Assembly: GCF_036711975.1 (NCBI RefSeq)
Contig: NC_091971.1
Coordinates: 14,143,501 to 14,207,500 of the forward strand
DNA: 64,000 nt
Source of the DNA: Onthophagus taurus
Taxonomy: Eukaryota > Arthropoda > Insecta > Coleoptera > Scarabaeidae
Direction of reading: 5' to 3'
Position 1 is the first letter of the stretch. The number at the start of each line of letters is the position of its first letter. A model generated the notes under the pieces. The model made no database searches. It saw only the letters and a program-made list of their open reading frames with translations, and was not told the DNA's origin. Made by a program: the position numbers and the translations under genes. Of this stretch, positions 23,194 to 32,449 are shown piece after piece.

Positions 23194-24818
23194 TTAAATA
23201 AAACCAGATATAGGCGAATTTCCTTTTCCACTAGAAAACTCGATAATCTGTTGGACTTTTTCTTTTAACGCGGTTTGTTTTTCCTCGATTTCTTTTCGGA
23301 TTTTTTGTAATGAATCCAATTCGCCGTCGGTTTCATTGAAACCTTTCTTCTGCGAAACAAATTGCGAATTCGGTAAATGTTGAGTTAATTTATCTGTTAT
23401 AGAAGACATGGTTTGATGAAGTTTTCTTGGCAAAGATACTCCAGATCTAGAAGATGCGGTTTGTCGTTGTGTTGGTGGATTTTTTACCACTTCTTTTGCT
23501 TTGATGATATCATTTTGGGGGTAATAAATTGGTTTTTCAAAAGAATTGTTCCTAAAATAATAAGTTTTTTATTTAAGGAGAATTGAAGTAATGTTTAAGT
23601 CTTACTCGAGGATATCTTGAAGTAATTGCCTTTCTTTTTCGGTAAACATGACTATATATCTTCCAATCTTTCCAAGCTTTTCTAAATCTCTGAGAAACAA
23701 AATGTAAAATTAATAGTATATTTTTCATTAAACTAAAACTAGAACTAACATAAGATCTAGAACTAGAATCATTGCGGTTTATCCGTCTTGAGAGACGTAC
23801 GACTAATTCCGAATGTTTCTAGTTCTCGATCTAGTGTTAGTTCAACTTTTCGTTTAATAAAAAATATACAACAATCTAGCGCTGAATAAACAATTAAAAC
23901 TAGAACTAGTACCGTTCCTAGATTTATATATTGTATAAACAACTCGGGGAATACCCCGAGTTTATCTAAATCTGTTTCACTATACCTCATTCGCCTATCC
24001 ATTTTTGTAACAATTTTAATTAAATCATCAAAAAGTTCTTCTCTAATACTCGGTTTCATATGTATACTTCTTAAAGTTTCAATTTCGTTATCTTTAATAC
24101 AAATGATTTCTTCTAACGTAGCTTTTTGTGTTTGCAAAGCTTGTAATTCACTACGAATTTCTGCTTCGACTCGTTTACTAACAGTCCAAGCTTCTTCCCT
24201 ATTCATAATCATTTCTTTAAGTATTTGTAAATTTTGTTGAGCGTCATCGATCTGTGAGCGATTTAAAGCGACAACGGAATCTTGTTTAACCGGAACTAAA
24301 CAACATTCAAGAGTGTTTCCTGTGGTGCTTATTGGATTTGGAAGTACCACTAAAGGATTTGTTTGACATGAGCGATCTTTTAAATCGGCCAAACCTTTAA
24401 GAACGCCACCTTCTTCGCATTTCATGGTCATATAAACTTCTTTTAATTTGGCGAAATTTTTTTGATTGTCTTGTATGAATCGGAGTTTTTTTTGATAAAT
24501 CGCACACTTTGCTTTTGAATGTACCAATTGATTGGTTAACCTTTCATTGGCGCTTCTTAAAGCGTTGTATTTCATCTCGGCTTCGTACCAACATTTCTCC
24601 AAGAATTTTAATTTGCTGAAAAAATCTTCTAAAGCCACCGCTTTATCTTCTGCGTTATTAGCGATTAATCTACCGGCGGCGTTTGCTAATTCGAACATGT
24701 CCACTTTGTTGGTGTTTGGCCATTCTAGGTCTACCGCAATGTGTTGGTTTGGTTCTAGATCCAAAAAATCATGTTTTTCTTTTGATCCGACCGGTAGCTC
24801 ACCTTCGGAATGTTGCAT
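23194..24818 (-). CDS. Coiled-coil protein of unknown function (3 exons)
   Basis: Proposed exons (minus): 24818-23986, 23689-23606, 23551-23194; GT/AG junctions and phases agree, giving 424 residues from MQHSEGELPVGSK. Most of exon 1 is predicted helical and charged (EKCWYEAEMKYNALRSANER; VEAEIRSELQALQTQKATLE), consistent with coiled coils. Exon 3 adds RKEIEEKQTALKEKVQQIIE near the C-terminus. I do not recognise the family. If intron 1 is not removed, the frame runs on to a stop at 23769 and adds a hydrophobic helix and a basic tail encoded by a CTAG-type repeat; I judge that to be read-through. The second half of the gene has been partly duplicated at 22.2-22.8 kb. Confidence 0.75.
23745..23975. 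repeat. CTAG-family hairpin repeat inside intron 1 of the coiled-coil gene
   Basis: Shares CTAGAACTAGAAC-type blocks, the ACAACAATCTAGCGCTGAAT spacer and the GTCTTGAGAGACG hairpin with the array at 56.76-58.18 kb. It is a single, diverged copy. It creates the read-through coding tail described for the host gene. Confidence 0.75.
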
Positions 24819-25388
24819 TTTCGATTCTTTTTAAAATGGGTGTTTATTTGGGTTGATTTATTGGGTGACACAGTCGAGACATTTTATTTATGACAAGAAC
24901 TCACTTTGTTGATTTTTTGTTTCTATAAATTCTTGGGTAAATAACGGTGTGTGGGGGATTTTAGGAAGCTAAAAGAACAATTTAGTTATGTGTAAATTAA
25001 TAAGACAAATACGAAGAGTGTTGTGTTTAAAAATTAAACATATTTGTTTAGATTTAGAATGAGCTCCTTTTTAAGGTGAATTTAAGGAATTTCCAAATAG
25101 GAAAAAAGGCTCCCAAATCAATTCTATAATAATCTTTTTAATAAATTTAATAGATTCATCCATCAACAATTTTTATATTATCACCTAATAAAGTTTTTTT
25201 TTTGTATTCATAAACTATTCACATTTATTTCAACTGGGTGTTACACAAAGTGATTAAAAAGACAAAAACAGACAAACTTTTAATCACTTTGTATAACAAA
25301 AAGTGTTTGTAACGTTTTATACAGCGTCCCATAATTACAATTAAATATCGAGTAATGAGTAAGATATAAATAAAGTTTTTTTGACAAA
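24819..25388. other. Intergenic region upstream of the coiled-coil gene
   Basis: AT-rich. One short inverted repeat (ACAAAGTGATTAAAA at 25245-25259, inverted at 25278-25292). No promoter element recognised. Confidence 0.4.
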
Positions 25389-26468
25389 ACTACTATCCGT
25401 GCAAAAATCAAAGCCCCTCACTTTAGAGATCGATATCTTCGTAACCGCTCAATGGAAAAAATTGCGGTAAAGTTTATTGAAATCAGTGAACATTTCTACG
25501 TAACATATGTTAATTTGAATTTTCGGATTCACGGTTTTCTTTTTATCGCGAGTTAAACGAAAAAAGTACCCGATTTTTGAGAGTGCTAGCAACTTTGTCT
25601 ACTTTGCGATTTTTTTTCTCCAAAACTATTTGACGAAAAAATTTCAAATTTGAACTGGTGGTAAACCGGTGTGTTCTTAATGTGGGGCAAATTTTATTTT
25701 TTCGATATTCCATATAGTTATAGTTAGGATGCGGTTATTTATTATTATTTACTCCCTAATTTTTTAAGAGCGATTTAATGGAATTAAAAATTAAAGAGGA
25801 ACAGAAATAAGCTATGCGGGGAGAGGAGGGTTCCGTCCAATCGGAACAGATGGTGTGTCCTAGACAGTACGTCGCGCCTTTATTTTACCTACATAAAGAA
25901 ATAAGGCGCGACGTCCTGTCTGGGACGCACCATCTGTTCCGATTGGACGGAACACACGTCAGCTCGCAGAGCTTATTTCTGTTTCTCTTTAATTTGTAAT
26001 TCATTACAATTAAAAAATTAGAGAGCTCTAATTTTGAAAAACTGGTAACGGAATCCGACATTATTTGACGTATTTTGGTCAAATCCGCGAGATAATTCAC
26101 CGTTTTCGACATAACGGCGAATTTCCGCGAAACTGTATGGAATATCGAACAAATAAAATATGCTACTCATTAAGAACACATCAGGCTACCACCTGTTCAA
26201 AATTCAAAACTTTTCGTGCAATAGTTTTCGAGAAAAAAAATCGCAAAGTTGACAAAGTTGCCGGTACCGTAAAAAATCGGGTACTTTTTTCATTTAAGCC
26301 ACTCGCCATAAAAAGAAAACCGTGAATCCGAAAATTTTCAAATTAACATATGTTACGTAGAAATGTTCAGTGATTACAGCAAACTTTGTCGCAATTTTTT
26401 TTATCGAGCGATTGCGAAGATATCGATCTCTAAAATGAGGAGCCTTGACTTTTTGAACGGATAGTAGT
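25389..26468. mobile_element. Foldback element I: 1.08-kb palindrome
   Basis: The ends ACTACTATCCG and CGGATAGTAGT begin arms of several hundred bases (25389-25760 against 26095-26468) with scattered mismatches. At the centre a second, cleaner hairpin (about 25790-26005) has arms containing GGCGCGACGT and CACCATCTGTTCCGATTGGA. All open frames here are shadows of the palindrome. Structure fits a foldback or long MITE; there is no transposase. Confidence 0.8.
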
Positions 26469-26966
26469 GTACAGGTGTCCAAATTTCGATGGGTTTGCGA
26501 GTATCATCAAAGTTGCGGCTTTCGCGAACCTGAGCTACTTTTTTGTGAAACTTACAATGGCGCAAACCAAATTTTCATAGCCCTCTTCGTTTTTGATATA
26601 CAGGGTGTGTTTGAAATTTACGATTTTCAGACACCCTGTATCTCGGATAGTAAAAAAGTAAAAACGGATTCTAATAGATTTTTTCATGTGGAATCAAATG
26701 GTGCATGTAGAATTTTTTTAGTCATCACGGTTTTTGAGTTATAAACATAACTCGAATACTGAATACTCAACTTCTAAAATACTTAACTCTTTATAACTCA
26801 AAAACCGTGATGATTAGAAAAATTCTACGTGCGCCATTGGATTCTACGTGAAAAAATCTATTAGAACCCGTTTTTACGTTTTCGGATAGCCGCAAAGCCG
26901 CAACTTTCTATCTTTCATAATAACTGAGATACGCTACAAACCCATCGAAATTTGGACACCCTGTAC
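26469..26966. mobile_element. Foldback element II: 0.5-kb palindrome abutting element I
   Basis: The ends GTACAGGTGTCCAAATTTCG and CGAAATTTGGACACCCTGTA-C are inverted with one mismatch. Inner arms 26659-26743 and 26790-26874 pair closely around an AT-rich centre. A smaller TACAGGGTGT...ACACCCTGTA pair (26600-26641) sits in the left arm, which looks like an insertion of a related element. Non-coding. Confidence 0.8.
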
Positions 26967-27365
26967 ATAACTTTAATGTTGACAAACATTTCCATGATTT
27001 GCACTGCTTAACTTTGACATCTATGAATGCCATTGAAATATTTAAGAGATTTTATTTTTTAATTTATGTCCCATAATCCAGGATTACTTTTCACATTCAT
27101 TTTTTAAGTGAAGTACTTGACTTTTTAGTCATAATTATGGGATTTCCTGTATATAAGATGTAGTGATAACCAAAACCTAAAAAAGAAAAGAAAAAAAAAT
27201 TAATAAAAGTAAATAAATCAATTTTATTAAAAACTTTCAAATATATTAACAAAAATAAAACACACGATAATTTGATCTTAACGTTAAAAGCGGCCAATTG
27301 AACCGCCGGAATGTTTTGACTTTTGCCTTCCTCCTTCTTCTTTTGCTACTATTGATAGCCCGACA
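26967..27365 (-). other. HDAC4 3' untranslated region and flank
   Basis: AT-rich sequence after the HDAC4 stop on the minus strand. AATAAA-type signals occur on the minus strand near 27228. No other feature. Confidence 0.45.
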
Positions 27366-28767
27366 TTAACTGGCCATGCCTTCCGTAACATTCGGACTTG
27401 GGTACCTAGTTAGTACCACTCCCTGTTGTTGCATCGACAGACTCGCCATCGCCGACACAGTATCCTTGTCGTCCTTTTCGTTACGAACTGCATCGTTAAA
27501 CGAACACGCGACACTTTTCGCACTTTCTTGCAAACACGGCCAGTGCATCGTCTGTATCCTGATCACTTTCTGTAACGCGACGATCGCGTTCGCGCACGGC
27601 GATTTACTTAGTTCTGATACGGAAATAGGCGACGGTGGATCGCCTAATAAAACGCGCACGCACTCCTCCGCTGAATCACATATCGAGGGCAAATCATAAC
27701 CACCTTCCAATGCTAAAACGACGCGGCCGTGAGCTAATTGCATTAATTGTCGCGTCATAAACCCAAAACAACCCGGAGAAACACGATAACCGCCCAATGG
27801 AGGTGCATGACCTTCCGCTGCGTCGAATCCAGCGGAAACCAACACAATATCCGGATTAAATTCCCGAGCGATTGGCATTACGATTGTTCGAAATGCCGCT
27901 AAATATTCCGCATCACCTAATGGAGGATTTAATCCGCCTGACCAAGCGATGTTAACGTTAAAACCTAATCCGGGACCGTTGCCGCACTCATCCGGATTAC
28001 CTGTACCAGGAAAAAAATTACCATCGTCGTGTCGATGCATTGAGATCACTAATATTCTCGGGTCATCATAAAAAATTTGTTGAGTTCCATTTCCGTGATG
28101 AACATCCCAATCAAATATGAGTATTTTTTGTACGTGGTGTTCGTTTTGCAAAATCCTCGCCGCTATTCCTATCGAATTAAAAAAACAAAAACCCATCGCT
28201 TGTTCCGGTTCGGCGTGATGTCCAGGCGGCCGAACAATGGCAAATCCATTCCTAATATCGCCAGTCCAAGTTCTTACCGCTAAATCAACGGTACAACCTA
28301 CCGCGACTCTTGCCGCGGGCGCTGTAAAAAGATCATTCCACGTTGTATCCGTATCAACTCCAATTCCTCCGCAAGGTAATCTCACAAATGTCGTAACTGG
28401 CAACGAAGATAATTTACTCATATCCATTTTATGTCGATTCAACGAACTGGTACCGTATAAGAGAGCGTGCGCTTCCGAATGACACGTTTGGAGTTCTTGA
28501 GGAGTCGCTTTTCGCGGCCTTAATCGGTCGCAACGTTGCACCAATCCGGTTTCTAAAAGTCTCGCCCATATACTTTGCAACCGACCTGCATGTTCCGGAT
28601 GGATGCTGTTGTTACCGCAAACGCAAGCGTGCTTTAACATTTGGTTATCAAAAGCAAGGCCGGTTGTTGGTGTCGAAGATGCTCGTCGTCTTGAGAGCGT
28701 CGGTGCTACACCCGGTGCTCCAAGATGAACTACTGGACTGCTTAATGCTCGTGATAACGGACGTATA
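27366..28767 (-). CDS. HDAC4: HDAC4 (class IIa histone deacetylase), last exon: catalytic domain
   Basis: Encodes 466 residues to the stop and contains the whole deacetylase domain of a class IIa enzyme, a MEF2 co-repressor that shuttles between nucleus and cytoplasm. Visible: a third 14-3-3-type serine site RPLSRALSSP at the exon start; HPEHAGRLQSIW; RPPGHHAEPEQAMGFCFFN; the zinc-ligand segment DWDVHHGNGT; SAGFDAAEGH with the second zinc aspartate; and ALEGGYDLPS. The Tyr in GGYDL (codon 27696-27698) is the catalytic position that is His in vertebrate class IIa enzymes. The acceptor is TTTTAG before 28767; the preceding exon ends in matching phase. The ATG at 28640 is internal, not the start. 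The minus-strand 3' UTR follows. Confidence 0.93.
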
Positions 28768-28825
28768 CTAAAAATAATTTTTTTGTAATAAAAAAAAAAT
28801 TAAATATCTTAATTATTTATTTTAC

Positions 28826-28995
28826 CTTCTCGATTCATTTGCCCTTAAATCAAGATCTCGTTGTTCTTGTTCTTCTATAGGTGGAGGTGGCGGTAAGGGC
28901 GGTGGTTGCACTCCATCTAAAAGTGGATGGCCGAGAGGTAAAGGGGATGATTGAGTTCGGCCTAAAGGGCGTATCACACCTCTTGTTGGAGGTTC
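28826..28995 (-). CDS. HDAC4: HDAC4, penultimate exon: proline-rich linker with 14-3-3 site
   Basis: A 170-bp exon bounded by TATAG| and |GTAAAAT on the minus strand. It begins on a codon boundary and ends two bases into a codon, as the next exon needs. It encodes GVIRPLGRTQSSPLPLGHP, the conserved phosphorylation-dependent 14-3-3 site of class IIa HDACs, then a polyproline run and EEQEQRDLDLRANESR. Phosphorylation here is known in this family to drive nuclear export. The exon phase fits direct splicing from 54708-55194. Confidence 0.88.
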
Positions 28996-29517
28996 CTATA
29001 AATACAATTGATTATTAAAACATTAAATAAATGGTAAAATCACATTAATGAAGAAAAATGTGGGAATGCTTTATCCACACATTCTTGAATGAGTTTTGTT
29101 AACTTCCAAGTATTACCGGTGTTCTCGCTTTAATTAAAAAATTTCTCATAAATGTTTAGAAGTAAGAATTTTATTTGATTATTCAACGCCTTAATTTTTA
29201 ACTAATCGCATAACTCGGATATATTTTGTGTTGGATCATGATATGACTCATTGTTATTGTATGTATGTACACATCTACCTCCGAAATATGAATAAATTTC
29301 AAAAGTAATTTGTCAAGTTTTAAAATTTTGATTTATTTGAATGAAAACTGTTGAAGTGATTGTGAGTTATGCGAAACATTTTCTTCGTCATCCACACAAA
29401 GTAACCTTTTTTGTTAACAATACCATTTTCAGAAACAAACTCAATATGATTACTAATTGCTTTTACCTTACTTTTTTGTTGAGTGTAATAATAGGTATAA
29501 TAAATTAATTAATTTTA
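28996..29517. other. HDAC4 intron, sequence next to the penultimate exon
   Basis: No recognised element other than the acceptor region of the exon at 28826-28995. Confidence 0.4.
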
Positions 29518-29812
29518 ATGTAAATAAAAAAACTTCAATACTTCTACTGGTTATTTTCTTTTATTACGTCTTGCATGTTTCTGCTTCCACCATTATTAGA
29601 GACATAATAAATTATTAAAATTAATTCTATCATAATACATAAGGATTCGGTAAGATTACTCGTAGAAAACGAGCTTCCCTTTGTTACACAAGCACAAGAC
29701 CTTAAAATTTCTCTTTAATGTCTCTGATGATGGCGTAAATCGAAACATGTAAGACGTAATAAAAAAATAACCAGTAAAAGTATTCTAGTTTTGTTATTTA
29801 CATTAAAAAATA
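29518..29812. mobile_element. Inverted-terminus element carrying hammerhead-like motifs (family TTATTACGTCTT)
   Basis: About 95-bp arms are inverted: ATGTAAATAA...GGTTATTTTCTTTTATTACG at the left and CGTAATAAAAAAATAACCAG...TTATTTACAT at the right. Both arms contain a hammerhead-like block reading outward; the right one (29720-29755) is nearly complete, the left one degenerate. The centre shares AATTCTATCATAATACATAA with 49250-49290. The layout matches inverted pseudo-LTRs of a PLE, with no coding sequence left. Confidence 0.7.
29720..29755 (+). ncRNA. Hammerhead-like ribozyme motif, decayed stem II
   Basis: Reads TGTCT-CTGATGA-T-GGCGTAAATC-GAA-ACATGT-A-AGAC. The core and stem I (GTCT/AGAC) are intact and stem III is the palindrome ACATGT. 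Stem II has lost pairs (GG...TC), so activity is doubtful. Confidence 0.55.
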
Positions 29813-29872
29813 CATTAAACAAACCACAAATCATCAATATGGTTCATTTATTATAAATTATTATACAGGCTG

Positions 29873-30012
29873 GTGCATTTAACGTGAGACAAGCGATTAT
29901 CTCGAAAACGATTCATTTTACATAAAAATGAACCAAATGAAAGTTATATTTGAAATCTTCATGCTTACCATTGTATTGGATGAAATTAAAGACAATTTTG
30001 CACTTTAACATC
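29873..30012. mobile_element. Short relative of the mariner-like element at 41.2-43.0 kb
   Basis: The left side (TTAACGTGAGACAAGCGATT, ATCTCGAAAACG) matches, inverted, the right end near 43000-43042. The right side (AAAGACAATTTTGCACTTTA) matches, inverted, the left end near 41160. It is an internally deleted copy of about 140 bp. Confidence 0.6.
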
Positions 30013-30077
30013 ATGTAATAGATGTAATAAGATTTGCATACCTACATCTATGACTTTTGGTGGTAAAATCTAATTAT

Positions 30078-31654
30078 CAGGGCACGGAACTTTTGTAACA
30101 AAACGATTTCCCCCCTCCACTCGTTCTCAGAAAATCTTGATTAAAAGAATACCATACTGTTCAGTGGGAAATTAAAATTTCAAGTAAGAAAAAAATTGTG
30201 TTACCAAAAATTGTTCCTGAAACAATTCTAAACAAACTTTGTCAACAACTTTTTTTGATTTAATCAATAATTAAGGAGATAACCTCAAAATAATAATTTT
30301 TAAATTTTTATACATAATTACACTTAGATGGTTAATTAATAGAGATGTAAAAATTTTTTATTAAGATAATTGATTCAAAATCGAAATTGAAACAAATTTT
30401 ATTTAAAACATTTTTTAATAAAAACAATAATTGTTGAGATAATTAATTTTGATAGCATACTATTCAGAGGGAAATTAAAATTTCAAGTTAGCAAAAATTT
30501 TTATTAACAAACACTGTTCCTGAAGTAATTCTAAACCAATTTTGTTAACAACATTTTTTGATTAAATCAACAATAAGAATATAACCTCAAAAATATTAAT
30601 TTTTGTAGCATACTGTTCAGTGGGAAATTAAAATTTCAAGTTAGAAAAAAATTGTGTTAGCAAAAATTGTTCCTGAAACAATTCTAAACAAACTTTGCCA
30701 ACAACTTTTTTTGATTTAATCAATAATTAAGGAGATAACCTCAAAATAATAATTTTTCTGTTTTTATACATAATTATAATTAGATGCTTAATTAATAGAG
30801 ATGTAAAAATTTTTTATTTAGATAATTGATTCAAAATCGAAATTGAAACAAATTTTATTTAAAACATTTTTTAATAAAAACAATAATTGTTGAGATAATT
30901 CATTTTGATAGCATACTATTCAGAGGGAAATTAAAATTTCAAGTTAGCAAAAATTTTTATTAACAAACACTGTTCCTGAAGTAATTCTAAACCAATTTTG
31001 TTAACAACATTTTTTGATTAAATCAACAATAAGAATATAACCTCAAAAATATTAATTTTTGTAGCATACTGTTCAGTGGGAAATTAAAATTTCAAGTTAG
31101 AAAAAAATTGTGTTAACAAAAATTGTTCCTGAAACAATTCTAAACAAACTTTGCCAACAACTTTTTTTGATTTAATCAATAAGTAAGGAGATAACCTCAA
31201 AATAATAATTTTTCTGTTTTTATACATAATTATAATTAGATGCTTAATTAATAGAGATGTAAAAATTTTTTATTAAGATAATTGATTCAAAATCGAAATT
31301 GAAACAAATTTTATTTAAAACATTTTTTAATAAAAACAATAATTGTTGAGATAATTCATTTTGATAGCATACTATTCAGAGGGAAATTAAAATTTCAAGT
31401 TAGCAAAAAATTGTATTAACAAACACTGTTCCTGAAGTAATTCTAAACAAATATTGTTAATAAAAATTTTTGATTTGATCAATAATTAAGAACATAATCT
31501 CAAAAAAATGTTTATATATATATTCTTATATATATTTTTTATTGAGAAAATCGTTTTAGAATTTAATTTAGAACAACTTTTGTATGAAATTTTCTGCTGA
31601 GAACGAGTGGAGGGGGGAAATCGTATCGTTTTGTTACAAAAGTTCCGTGCCCTA
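30078..31654. mobile_element. hAT-like non-autonomous element made of ~455-bp tandem repeats
   Basis: The terminal inverted repeats begin CAGGGCACGGAACTTTTGTA and (right end, complement) TAGGGCACGGAACTTTTGTA and extend about 55 bp (through GATTTCCCCCCTCC). Exact 8-bp direct repeats CTAATTAT flank the element at 30070-30077 and 31655-31662, the hAT hallmark. The interior is a compound unit of about 455-460 bp repeated about 3.3 times; marker GTTCAGTGGGAAATTAAAAT near 30155, 30615 and 31070, alternating with ATTCAGAGGGAAATTAAAAT. No transposase. Confidence 0.85.
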
Positions 31655-31828
31655 CTAATTATCCTAACCTCAAAAAAGTTTTTTGTTAATTTGTGAACCC
31701 ACACTAAATTCAGTCGCAATAATTTAAATTTTAATTTTTCTCATCACGCCAATTTATATACCTTTAAAAGGTTTTTAATTTGTTATATGAATCTACTTAA
31801 CTATTTTAATGTATTCGAAAACTGACGT

Positions 31829-31839
31829 AAGTTTATTTT
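31829..31839 (+). repeat. Target-site duplication, left, of the PLE cluster
   Basis: AAGTTTATTTT here is repeated exactly at 41013-41023. The two bracket 31840-41012. Confidence 0.75.
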
Positions 31840-31886
31840 AGATGGAAAATTCTTTTTTATACTTTTCAATGTTATATTTATTTAAA

Positions 31887-31928
31887 TTCTACATGTTTCG
31901 AGGATCCAGTCCTCATCCTCAGGAAAAC
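31887..31928 (-). ncRNA. Hammerhead-like ribozyme in PLE pseudo-LTR (3' of inverted copy)
   Basis: On the minus strand: TTC-CTGAGGA-T-GAGGACTGGATCCTC-GAA-ACATGT-A-GAA. Core CUGANGA/GAAA is present, stem II has 5 bp (GAGGA/TCCTC), stem III is the palindrome ACATGT, and stem I has 3 clear pairs. Confidence 0.65.
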
Positions 31929-32449
31929 TCCTGTACATGAATACAAGATAACAAATTAAAATTAAAATTAAGTTTGAAATTTAAAACAATGTGTAAAAGT
32001 AAATTATAGGTTATGTCAATCTTAAAGAAAATTAATGAGTTTTTACTTACGTCGATCTTTGAACAAAAGATAATCATATCCCTCAGATTACAAATCTTAT
32101 GATTAAACAATTAAAACAGAAACAAACTTTTAAACTTCTAAAATTGAAATGGAGATTTTGCAATTCATCGGCATGTATTACGGAACCAGTTTTTTGGATG
32201 ACGTATATCGTTATGCTACATATAATAAAGTCAAACCCATATTAAAATTAAAATCAAAGGCAATTGGCAACAGTGAATTTAGATATTTAAATGATTTAAA
32301 TTCAAAAAATTTTTTAAAAGGAATTTTTAGTGTTCTTTTAAAAACTTTCTATGGATTGGGGTTGGGTTTGTGATGGGAAGTTTGGGATTTTTTTTTTTTT
32401 TTTTTGGATAGGATGGGAATAGTAGCCAAGGAACCAAAATATTGCAGAA

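Noticed and set aside
23769-23985. C-terminal 72 residues of the long minus frame as the authentic end of the coiled-coil protein
   Set aside because: A good donor (GTATAG) at 23985 and a phase-matched acceptor before 23689 give a continuous protein through two further exons; the tail is repeat-derived. Kept only as a read-through hypothesis.
25814-26744. Several 60-89-codon frames on both strands
   Set aside because: All lie in the foldback palindromes and mirror each other; no protein-family signal.
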